The notes under the pieces are model-generated. The model was given only the letters and a program-made list of their open reading frames with translations, made no database searches and was not told where the DNA came from. A DNA stretch of 37,866 bases from Thermotogaceae bacterium (GTDB lineage Bacteria > Thermotogota > Thermotogae > B21-G9 > HyVt-16), in contig JARRBB010000013.1 in assembly GCA_029981435.1 (NCBI GenBank), positions 1-37,866 on the forward strand. The letters run 5' to 3'. This document shows, in pieces, positions 31,592 to 37,866 of the stretch. Position numbers and translations under genes: made by a program. Within the stretch, counting starts at the first letter, position 1. Every line of letters starts with the position of its first letter.

Positions 31592-32227
31592 TCAATCACC
31601 CCTGAAGAGATTTTTGAAATCGATCTTTTTGATTTTGTAAGGTGCCAGAGGAAATCTTGAACCGCAGTGTTTGAAAACTTCTGCAAATTTGCAACCGACC
31701 TGTATGCCCCTGAAACCTGAAGTGTATAAAATCGAAGGATATATCTCTTCTTCGAATATTTTTGATTCAAAAGCCTTTCTCATAGTTTCTATGGCTTCCA
31801 CTTTCGATTCATATGAATCACTTATGTCGACTGCGAAGTCGAATTCAAACCCTATGCTCGATGCAGGTATTTCGAACATGAAAATTTCTTTTTCAAGCCT
31901 TCTGCTTGTTTCCAGGGATATTTTTGAAACTATTTCATGATCATATAAGATCTCATTACTCCAATGAGTAAAAATGAAATCAAACGATTTAATAAAATCC
32001 TCAAGATATTCTTTCAGTTTTGACTCATCTATATTCCCGTATGAAAAATTAAGATGAATAGGCCGTGCATTCAAAGATTTTATCGCTTCTTCAAAACCGT
32101 TTATTCTATCACCACATACACTCATAACCGTTACATCGTAACCAAAAGAGGATAAATTCATTATCGTTCCACCCATACCTATTATTGGATCATCACTGTG
32201 AGCGGCGATCACCAACACCTTAGACAC
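31592..32227 (-). CDS. PIG-L/LmbE-family N-acetyl-sugar deacetylase
   Basis: 211 residues. The N-terminal VLVIAAHSDDPIIGMGGTIMNL is a variant of the AHPDDExxG motif: the zinc-binding His and the two Asp residues are present, but the proline is Ser and the following Glu is absent. The third metal ligand is probably in HWSNEILYDHEIVS. PIG-L enzymes deacetylate GlcNAc-containing compounds (GlcNAc-PI, mycothiol and bacillithiol precursors, chitobiose), and some act on other acyl sugars. Within this operon it most likely removes an acetyl group from the imported compound. The start overlaps the end of the LacI gene by eight bases. Activity is inferred because the motif is altered. Confidence 0.83.
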   Translation of the reverse strand: MSKVLVIAAHSDDPIIGMGGTIMNLSSFGYDVTVMSVCGDRINGFEEAIKSLNARPIHLNFSYGNIDESKLKEYLEDFIKSFDFIFTHWSNEILYDHEIVSKISLETSRRLEKEIFMFEIPASSIGFEFDFAVDISDSYESKVEAIETMRKAFESKIFEEEIYPSILYTSGFRGIQVGCKFAEVFKHCGSRFPLAPYKIKKIDFKNLFRGD

Positions 32228-33227
32228 TATATTCCCCCCTGTTTCTTATGCTCGATTCTCTTATGACAAGGCGAGGAGAGAAAACATATTTTTTTATTTT
32301 GGAATCTCCGTTTTCAATCAAATTTATCAAGGATCTGGCCGCTATTTCTCCCATTTCTTCGACTGGTTGATGGATGGATGTCAAAGAAGGAGTGATTATT
32401 TCGCACAGCTCCTCATCATTGTCGAATCCTACTATCGATACATCTTCAGGTATTCTCATATTATTTTCTTTTAAAGCCTTGATGGCACCTATTGCAACCA
32501 GATCATTCACGCAAAAAACACCATCAAATTTTTCATTTTTGCTCAACAGTTCTTTCATTTTCTTATATCCACTTTTTTCGTCATAACCAGTTAAATAAAC
32601 CTTCGGTTCAAGGTTGTTTTCTTTCATTGCAAGTGTGTACCCTTCTATTCTCTGAACGGAGACGTATAATTCTGAGGTTCCCGATAGGTGAACTATTTTC
32701 CTGCAACCGTTTTTTATCAGATGTGTGGTTGCAAGTCTCGCACCGTGCTTGTTATCTAAAATTATGGAAACGGTATTTTTCAATTCGTAGTCTTTATCAA
32801 AGACAACGATCGGAATGTATCTGGAAATTTCTAAAACAAGATCATCGTTCACCCTTGAATTTCCTATTATTAAACCATCTATACCACGAAATCTTGCGTT
32901 TTTTATGAGTTTTTCTTCACGATCAAGGTTTCTGAAAGAATCCATCAATATTACCAAAACGTTTTCACCACAAGTCTTCTCAATACCTCTCGTTAATGTT
33001 GAAAAAAAGGGATTGGATATATCCGGTACAATTAGACCAATTGTTAAGATCTTCGATTTTTCGACCATTCTTCTGGCATGATAATTCGGAGTGTATCCAA
33101 TTTCTTTTGCAACTTTCAGAATTTTTCTCCTTTTGCTTTCACCCACTCTTCCTTTTCCATTCAGAACTTTTGAAACGGTTGAGACAGATACATTGCAAAG
33201 TCGAGCTATTTCTTTCAGTGTTGCCAA
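32220..33227 (-). CDS. LacI-family transcriptional regulator
   Basis: 335 residues. The N-terminal helix-turn-helix and hinge are unmistakable: ATLKEIARLCNVSVSTVSKVLNGKGRVGESKRRKILKVAKEIGYTPNYHARRM. The rest is a type I periplasmic-binding-protein effector domain with TIGLIVPDISNPFFSTLTRGIE, GVFCVNDLVAIGAIKAL and VSIVGFDND. It most likely represses the sugar operon in which it lies and releases DNA on binding the sugar or a metabolite. The gene is the fifth of seven, an internal position that would give autoregulation. No clear LacI-type palindrome is visible in the short leader before the first gene. Confidence 0.93.
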   Translation of the reverse strand: MATLKEIARLCNVSVSTVSKVLNGKGRVGESKRRKILKVAKEIGYTPNYHARRMVEKSKILTIGLIVPDISNPFFSTLTRGIEKTCGENVLVILMDSFRNLDREEKLIKNARFRGIDGLIIGNSRVNDDLVLEISRYIPIVVFDKDYELKNTVSIILDNKHGARLATTHLIKNGCRKIVHLSGTSELYVSVQRIEGYTLAMKENNLEPKVYLTGYDEKSGYKKMKELLSKNEKFDGVFCVNDLVAIGAIKALKENNMRIPEDVSIVGFDNDEELCEIITPSLTSIHQPVEEMGEIAARSLINLIENGDSKIKKYVFSPRLVIRESSIRNRGEYSV

Positions 33228-33245
33228 TTGTTGAACCTCCTTGAT

Positions 33246-34115
33246 TTAAAATTCTTCTTCTATATTTAGTTCTTTTAGAGTTTTTCTGAGCCATTCGATA
33301 GACTTTTCAAGTAGTATACCACCATTTCCTTCACATTCTATACTCAAAGTTCCGTTATAACCTGAGTCTCTTAGAATTTCCAGGACCTTTTTAATATTTT
33401 CAGCATTTACACCTTCACCAACTGCGCAGTGACTTATCCCTATACCTGTTTCCTTTCCTCTTAACTTGGCAGCTAAACTTTCTGAAACGTCTTTTATATG
33501 AACGTGCTTTATTCTGTCTATGAATTCTCTACAAAATTCAACAGGATCCTGACCAGCTATGAAAGTGTTCCCAGTATCAAGGTTCAATCCAAGTTTTTCA
33601 CTATCAACGAAATCAAGCATTTTCCTTAGGAATTCTGGCTTGGTGGTAAAATATCCATGCACCTCTATATTGATGTTTATATCGTAAAGTTCAGCTGTTT
33701 CAACGATCTTTGAAAAAGCTATCTTCATTAATTCCATAGCCCTTTCATCTGAAAGTCCTTCTGGCTTATTTAAACCATCTGTAACCGCAATATTTGGACA
33801 ATCAGTTAATTTTGCCCATGGTAGTGTTTTTAAAACATACTGTATTCCAATAGATAATCCTTCCAATCCTGACAGTGGAAAGGCTGCATCAAGTTGTGAA
33901 AATCTTATATCGCGAGATAACATTTTGTTTTTAATACTCAAGGGATCATCTAAAAGAGATATGTGTGGAAAATATCCCAATCCGTGGATCCAGGAACTTC
34001 CATCTATTACCCCACATTCGATATAATGTATATTATGCTTGTGAGCCCAATCCAGTGCTTTTTCAAAGCTGAATACGGCTGAATTAAAAGCATCGGTATG
34101 AAACCCTATTCTCAT
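33246..34115 (-). CDS. Sugar phosphate isomerase/epimerase-like TIM-barrel protein
   Basis: 289 residues of the xylose isomerase-like TIM-barrel (AP-endonuclease 2) superfamily. It starts RIGFHTDAFNSAVFSFEKAL, and metal-binding positions are visible as Glu in NINIEVHGYF, Asp in LGLNLDTGNTF, His in IKHVHIKDV and Glu in LSIECEGNG. Members include hydroxypyruvate isomerase, tagatose epimerase, inosose dehydratase and various sugar epimerases. In this operon it may epimerise or dehydrate the imported sugar or its oxidised product. Specificity cannot be assigned. It lies 13 bp after the permease gene. Confidence 0.82.
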   Translation of the reverse strand: MRIGFHTDAFNSAVFSFEKALDWAHKHNIHYIECGVIDGSSWIHGLGYFPHISLLDDPLSIKNKMLSRDIRFSQLDAAFPLSGLEGLSIGIQYVLKTLPWAKLTDCPNIAVTDGLNKPEGLSDERAMELMKIAFSKIVETAELYDININIEVHGYFTTKPEFLRKMLDFVDSEKLGLNLDTGNTFIAGQDPVEFCREFIDRIKHVHIKDVSESLAAKLRGKETGIGISHCAVGEGVNAENIKKVLEILRDSGYNGTLSIECEGNGGILLEKSIEWLRKTLKELNIEEEF

Positions 34116-34128
34116 AGTATCCCCTCCG

Positions 34129-35127
34129 TTAAGATTTCAAAAGCTTCTTTTTAAAAGTTCCCTTGTACGAGCTGAACGCACTTACGGCAAGTGCTGCAAC
34201 TATGAATAATCCAAAAACGACCTCTTGAAAATAAGGATTTACTCTCAACATATTCAAGGTGTTTGAAATCATACCCATGAGCAACACACCCAGAAAGGTT
34301 CCAAATATATTCCCCTTTCCTCCGGAAAGAGGCGTTCCACCAATTACTACCGCACCTATCGCTTTTAATTCCATTCCAGTACCGGTTGTCGGTTGAGCGG
34401 CTCCGATTCTCGATAAAAGAATCATAGAGGCGATACCAATCAGAAAGCCGTTTAACAGAAAAGCGTACAGTTTGGTTTTAACAACTGATATACCTGATAG
34501 ATAAGCAGCGGTTGAATTACTACCGACGGCGTAAATGTGCCTTCCAAGACGGGTGTATTTAAGTATAAAGTGGATAGCGAAGTATATGATGATACCTATC
34601 AAAAACCCCAGAGGTAATAAGCCACCAATACGTGTCAGTCCAAGTGCTTCAAATTTTCCATAAATGGTTTGAAAAACACCCTTTGTTATAGCATAAGCAG
34701 TTCCTCTGAAGATACTTAGAAACCCCAGTGAAACGATGAAAGAAGGAGCTTTGAAAGCTATTGAAGAAGCTCCAACAAGGAAACTATTAAATGAAGACAG
34801 GAGAATCGCGATAATAACGACCCAGAGATAACTTATGTCGTTCTTAATCATCATTGCAATCACACAGGTTACCAGTCCAACATTCGCACCAACAGATATG
34901 TCTATTTCACCTGAGATTATCAAAGCAGTCATACCTGATGCGAGTATTCCAAGAACAGCTATCTGTTCAAGTATGTTTGTAAGATTGCTCAAGGTGAAAA
35001 ACCGCGAATTGATTACACCAGTTATTATCGCCAGAACAACCTCTGCAAGAAGTAAAAAGAACCATTGATTTTTAAAGATGGATTTTTTGCCTTTTGGAAG
35101 TATTTCATTTGATAATGAATTCAACAT
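34129..35127 (-). CDS. Sugar ABC transporter permease (RbsC family)
   Basis: 332 residues from the ATG at 35127, which follows GGGAGGG by eight bases; the longer frame to 35154 overlaps the ATPase gene. About nine to ten membrane helices are visible. The ribose/xylose/inositol permease family signatures ISGEIDISVGANVGLV and IGGTPLSGGKGNIFGTFLGVLLMG are present. It forms the homodimeric membrane channel with the ATPase encoded just upstream and the binding protein two genes upstream. A single permease gene, rather than two, is normal for RbsC-type systems. Confidence 0.93.
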   Translation of the reverse strand: MLNSLSNEILPKGKKSIFKNQWFFLLLAEVVLAIITGVINSRFFTLSNLTNILEQIAVLGILASGMTALIISGEIDISVGANVGLVTCVIAMMIKNDISYLWVVIIAILLSSFNSFLVGASSIAFKAPSFIVSLGFLSIFRGTAYAITKGVFQTIYGKFEALGLTRIGGLLPLGFLIGIIIYFAIHFILKYTRLGRHIYAVGSNSTAAYLSGISVVKTKLYAFLLNGFLIGIASMILLSRIGAAQPTTGTGMELKAIGAVVIGGTPLSGGKGNIFGTFLGVLLMGMISNTLNMLRVNPYFQEVVFGLFIVAALAVSAFSSYKGTFKKKLLKS

Positions 35128-35146
35128 TTTACAACCCTCCCAGGAT

Positions 35147-36643
35147 TTAGACACCTATGAAAAGTTTAATTAATTCTTCTTCTTTTATGTTTTTGTTTTC
35201 AAGGATTTCTATCATCCTGCCATTTCTCATTACTCCTATACGGTCGCTCATTGAAATAAGTTCAGGCATATCTGATGAAACCATGATAATGCTCTTTCCC
35301 TTTTCAGCAAGCTCCGTCATCAATTCGTAAATTTGTTCTCTGGCACCTATGTCCACACCTTTGGTTGGTTCATCGAATATATAAAGAATTGCATCCTCAT
35401 CAAACAACCATCTTCCCAGAATGACCTTTTGCTGATTCCCGCCAGAAAGTTCCTCTATCAGCTGATCTCTGTTACTGACGGCGACGGAAAGTCTTTTTAC
35501 CATGGAAGAGCACAGATTCAACTCCTGCTTTAAATTCAGGAGGTTGTTTTGTTGAATTTCATGATAAATAATCGTGGAATTTTCGACAACGTTTCTTCCA
35601 AGAAGCATCGCATATTTTTTACGATCTTCTGGGACAAAGCATATTCCATTTCTTATGGCGTCTATGGGTGAATTTATTTTCAATTTCTTTCCCTTTATTC
35701 TTACTTCACCTTTGTCGGGTTTCATAATTCCGAATATCATGCTTACCAATTCCGTTCTTCCAGAACCGACAAGGCCTCCGATACCAAAAATTTCTCCTTT
35801 TCTTACACTAAAACTAACATCGTGGATGATTCCTTCTTTTGAAAGATTCTTAATCTCGACCTGTTCTTCTCCTATATTCACTTTACGTTTTTTGAAAAAC
35901 AGTGACGTGTCTCTCCCAACCATCTTGTTGGTTATGGTACTTATATCGACAGCTTTTACTTCGTATGTTCCCATGTTTTCGCCGTCTTTGAGTATCGTGA
36001 CTCTGTCACCTAATTCGAAGATTTCACTTAAATAATGAGAGATGTAGATAATACCAATGCCTTTTTCTTTAAGGTTTCTAACCAGATTCATCAAATTTTT
36101 TGTCTCTTCAAGTCCAAGTGAACTTGTAGGTTCATCAAAAATGATGACCTTGGCATTTCTGTGAAGTGCTTTCGCGATTTGAACCATTTGTTTTTGCGCG
36201 GTTGACAGTTCACCAACCAAAGTATCAGGTGAAATTTCTATACCGAGAGCTTCCAAAATGTTTCTGCTCTGCTCATTCTGATGATTTCTATCTACAAGAA
36301 ATCCTGAATTCTTTGTTTTTTCTTCCCCAAGAAATATGTTCTCTGCTACAGTTAGTGAATCAACAAGTTCGGTATCCTGATAAACAGTGGAAATACCTAA
36401 TTTAACAGCGAGTCTTGGTGTCATATTTTTAATCAATTTGCCGGATATATAAATTTCTCCAGAATCAGGCGAAACAGCACCCGATAAAATCTTTATCAAA
36501 GTCGATTTACCGGCACCATTTTCACCTATCAGGCAATGAATTTCCCCTTCTTTTAACTCAAACGAGACTTTCTTCAAGACAACATGTTCACCATATATTT
36601 TCACAATATCTTTGAGTTCAACTATGGTTTTACTATTTTTCAT
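35147..36643 (-). CDS. Sugar ABC transporter double ATPase (RbsA/MglA family)
   Basis: 498 residues with two ATP-binding cassettes fused in one chain. Domain 1 (about 1-240) has Walker A GENGAGKSTLIK, signature GELSTAQKQMVQ and Walker B VIIFDEPTSSL. Domain 2 (about 255-498) has the degenerate P-loop GLVGSGRTELVSM, signature EELSGGNQQKVILGRWL and Walker B DAILYIFDEPTKGVDIG. This arrangement is typical of carbohydrate importers for ribose, xylose, galactose or inositol. The ATG at 36643 has GGGGG upstream. A 66 bp gap with a stem-loop separates it from the binding-protein gene. Confidence 0.95.
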   Translation of the reverse strand: MKNSKTIVELKDIVKIYGEHVVLKKVSFELKEGEIHCLIGENGAGKSTLIKILSGAVSPDSGEIYISGKLIKNMTPRLAVKLGISTVYQDTELVDSLTVAENIFLGEEKTKNSGFLVDRNHQNEQSRNILEALGIEISPDTLVGELSTAQKQMVQIAKALHRNAKVIIFDEPTSSLGLEETKNLMNLVRNLKEKGIGIIYISHYLSEIFELGDRVTILKDGENMGTYEVKAVDISTITNKMVGRDTSLFFKKRKVNIGEEQVEIKNLSKEGIIHDVSFSVRKGEIFGIGGLVGSGRTELVSMIFGIMKPDKGEVRIKGKKLKINSPIDAIRNGICFVPEDRKKYAMLLGRNVVENSTIIYHEIQQNNLLNLKQELNLCSSMVKRLSVAVSNRDQLIEELSGGNQQKVILGRWLFDEDAILYIFDEPTKGVDIGAREQIYELMTELAEKGKSIIMVSSDMPELISMSDRIGVMRNGRMIEILENKNIKEEELIKLFIGV

Positions 36644-36665
36644 CTGGTTTCATCCCCCAATATAC

Positions 36666-36698
36666 AACTACCGGAGGAATGATCATCCTCCGGTAGTT
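36666..36698 (-). promoter_or_regulatory. Intergenic 13 bp stem-loop between binding protein and ATPase genes
   Basis: A perfect 13 bp stem (36666-36678 with 36686-36698) around a seven-base loop. In the direction of transcription it has no T-run after it, so it is more likely an mRNA-stabilising or processing element, or a leaky attenuator, than a full terminator. It would favour a higher level of binding protein than of transporter. Confidence 0.7.
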
Positions 36699-36709
36699 TA
36701 TAAAAAATC

Positions 36710-37726
36710 TTAATTTAAAACATCCAACAAACCTTTATATTCCGGGAAGTACTCTTTTGTCAGATCGATCCACACTGGATCAATATCCCATGGTACAACT
36801 TTAGTTTTGTCATCTATGGTTTCTGGAGTTATAGGAGTGATTGGCAGGAAAATCCACTGTCTTAAAGCCTTTATTTTCCCGGTTACATAAGCATGCAGAG
36901 CGAGGAATGAAACAAAGCCTTCCCAACCTGGAGAACTTGAAATTGAATACTGTATACTTCCTTCTTTTATGAGTTCAATTCCATATGGAGCACCGTTAGT
37001 TGTGATAACCTTTATAGGATTATTGAGAAGATTTCTTGCCTTCAACATACGAACGACTGCTGCACCCATTTCTTCGTTGAATACGAACAGTATCGAGAAA
37101 TCGTAACCCGATTCAATTAAATCCTGAGCCTGTTTAACTGCTTCATCTGGTATGTATTTTCCATCCCTTATTGCGACGATTTTATTCTTTCCCAACTTTT
37201 TCACTTCAGGTTCAAAGGACTTTAAAAACATCTGGACTGGAACATGTTCCAACCTTCCCATTATCACTGCTATATTTTCTCCCGGATAATTTTTGGCGAT
37301 ATAATTTGCTATGTCTTTTCCCATTGCATCCCAGTTGAAATCGATACATGCTACGACAGGATCCTGTGATTTCAAAACTTCACCAACGTTATCCGTAACA
37401 ACAAGTGGGATACCCGCTCTTGCACATTCTCTGGCTGCAATGAAAGCCCCGTTAGGATTGAATGAGAATATACACATTCCATCTACTCCCATGTTAACGA
37501 GGGTTTGAATGTTAGCTATTTCTTTTTCCACATCGTAATCGGAATTAAGGACCACTACTTCCACACCTGCCAGTTTTGCTGCATACTGAAATCCTTCGAC
37601 ATCCTTTCTGTACCATGTGTCAGGTCCAGGTGTCACATAGCCGTAGACTAATTTTTTAGCGACCCCCACGCTGAACAAAACTCCCAAAATTAAAAGCATC
37701 AGAACTAATACTCTCAAATGTTTCAT
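36710..37726 (-). CDS. Sugar ABC transporter substrate-binding protein (RbsB-like)
   Basis: 338 residues from the ATG at 37726, preceded by AGGAGGTGTATTCCAA; a longer frame to 37780 would run into the transposon end and is rejected. A signal peptide (KHLRVLVLMLLILGVLFSVGVA) precedes a type I periplasmic-binding-protein fold of the Peripla_BP_4 class: GYVTPGPDTWYRKDVEGFQYAA, IANIQTLVNMGVDGMCIF, AGIPLVVTDN, GENIAVIMG and FNEEMGAAVVRML. The C-terminal WIFLPITPITPETID is typical of ligand-closing segments. It is first in the seven-gene operon. The ligand is unknown: ribose, xylose, inositol and amino-sugar binders all share this scaffold. Confidence 0.92.
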   Translation of the reverse strand: MKHLRVLVLMLLILGVLFSVGVAKKLVYGYVTPGPDTWYRKDVEGFQYAAKLAGVEVVVLNSDYDVEKEIANIQTLVNMGVDGMCIFSFNPNGAFIAARECARAGIPLVVTDNVGEVLKSQDPVVACIDFNWDAMGKDIANYIAKNYPGENIAVIMGRLEHVPVQMFLKSFEPEVKKLGKNKIVAIRDGKYIPDEAVKQAQDLIESGYDFSILFVFNEEMGAAVVRMLKARNLLNNPIKVITTNGAPYGIELIKEGSIQYSISSSPGWEGFVSFLALHAYVTGKIKALRQWIFLPITPITPETIDDKTKVVPWDIDPVWIDLTKEYFPEYKGLLDVLN

Positions 37727-37776
37727 TTGGAATACACCTCCTATTTTAAGGTAGAGTAACTCCAGCTGGTGAACTA

Positions 37777-37798
37777 CCATGACTTCTAGAAGTCATGG
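37777..37798. repeat. Perfect 22 bp palindrome at the transposon end
   Basis: The half site CCATGACTTCT is followed directly by its reverse complement; as single-stranded DNA it could fold into a stem with a short loop. The minus-strand TAG stop of the TnpB-like frame is at its centre (37788-37786). Confidence 0.85.
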
Positions 37799-37866
37799 CT
37801 TCCCGCTTCAACCCGTGATGACTCGTAGACCAGAAGAGTTTTCCTTCCGTTCCGCCGCCAGAGCAC
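37786..37866 (-). CDS. tnpB: TnpB-like RNA-guided nuclease, C-terminal fragment
   Basis: Only the last 26 codons are in the window, ending RVEAGSHDF then TAG at 37788-37786; the start is beyond the right edge. The EAGSxxx ending and its position against a subterminal palindrome are what I recall for many thermophile and archaeal TnpB (formerly OrfB/IS1341-type) proteins. TnpB is an RNA-guided nuclease ancestral to Cas12; its guide RNA (omega RNA) overlaps the 3' end of the gene and the right end of the element. The call depends on a short tail and could be wrong if the frame is spurious. Confidence 0.55.
   Translation of the reverse strand: MLWRRNGRKTLLVYESSRVEAGSHDF

Larger units (their letters stand above)
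37771..37866 (-). mobile_element. Right end of an IS200/IS605-type (tnpB-bearing) transposon, truncated by the window
   Basis: The last ~100 bp differ from the rest in composition (GC-rich by comparison). They contain a perfect 22 bp palindrome at 37777-37798 (half site CCATGACTTCT), and on the minus strand a short open frame that resembles a TnpB C-terminus runs into it. This layout is usual for IS605-family right ends, which carry subterminal hairpins instead of inverted repeats. The element boundary is probably a few bases past the palindrome (about 37770-37775). No TnpA is visible, since the element continues outside the window. Confidence 0.6.

Noticed and set aside
37711-37780. Longer start for the sugar-binding protein at 37780
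   Set aside because: The extra residues come from transposon-end DNA and precede the good AGGAGG and signal peptide at 37726.
1-37866. CRISPR arrays, tRNA or rRNA genes, and riboswitches before xpt and ribF
   Set aside because: I saw no regularly spaced repeats or tRNA-like cloverleaf. xpt and ribF overlap their upstream genes, so there is no leader for a purine or FMN riboswitch.

Overview
This 37.9 kb window is AT-rich (by eye roughly 38% GC), almost wall-to-wall coding, and reads as chromosome of a thermophilic Thermotogota bacterium, probably close to Pseudothermotoga/Thermotoga. The pointers are very tight operons with overlapping stop/start codons, frequent TTG and GTG starts behind strong G-rich Shine-Dalgarno sequences, DppA/OppA-type binding proteins without permeases, a ribose-type sugar ABC operon, and protein matches that recall Thermotoga families. 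The genus is inference; no rRNA is present. The edges cut an rbgA gene (left) and what looks like the 3' end of a TnpB-type transposon (right).

Layout. (1) 1-6606, plus strand: rbgA (3' end), tsaB, xpt, a double-(HhH)2 ComEA-like protein, a PglC/WcaJ-type phosphoglycosyl transferase, a PglD/NeuD-type acyltransferase and a 1026-residue Wzy/WaaL/O-OTase-like membrane protein, closed by a hairpin terminator. (2) 6644-8891, minus: an HD-GYP protein followed by a Xer-type tyrosine recombinase, with a good promoter at 8940-8968. (3) 9084-12518: two divergent family-5 solute-binding proteins sharing a 129 bp intergenic region with back-to-back promoters and an inverted repeat bridging both -35 boxes. 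(4) 29188-12558, minus: an unbroken 15-gene head-to-tail array (dcyD-like, rbfA, truB, ribF, HAD phosphatase, DegT aminotransferase, lnt, DUF6485, rlmD-like, unknown membrane protein, RND exporter, prmA, 5'-nucleotidase, DUF368, lpd) with no gap above about 15 bp, ending at a strong hairpin terminator. (5) 29297-30556, plus: a MASE3-GGDEF diguanylate cyclase driven by an extended -10 promoter. (6) 37726-30557, minus: a seven-gene sugar operon (binding protein, double ATPase, permease, TIM-barrel isomerase, LacI regulator, PIG-L deacetylase, Gfo/Idh/MocA oxidoreductase). (7) 37771-37866: transposon right end with a 22 bp palindrome and the C-terminal codons of a TnpB-like protein.

How the genes fit together. 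Several genes in separate operons point to one polyprenyl-phosphate-linked surface glycan or protein glycosylation route: phosphoglycosyl transferase, NeuD/PglD acyltransferase, DegT aminotransferase, Wzy/OTase-like protein and a DUF368 (PopT-type) undecaprenyl-phosphate translocase. lnt indicates triacylated lipoproteins. Both c-di-GMP synthesis (GGDEF) and breakdown (HD-GYP) are encoded. The best candidate for an undescribed system is the seven-gene sugar operon, whose combination of ribose-type importer, deacetylase, isomerase and oxidoreductase without a kinase suggests catabolism of an acylated amino sugar or related compound; its promoter region appears to have been invaded by the transposon.
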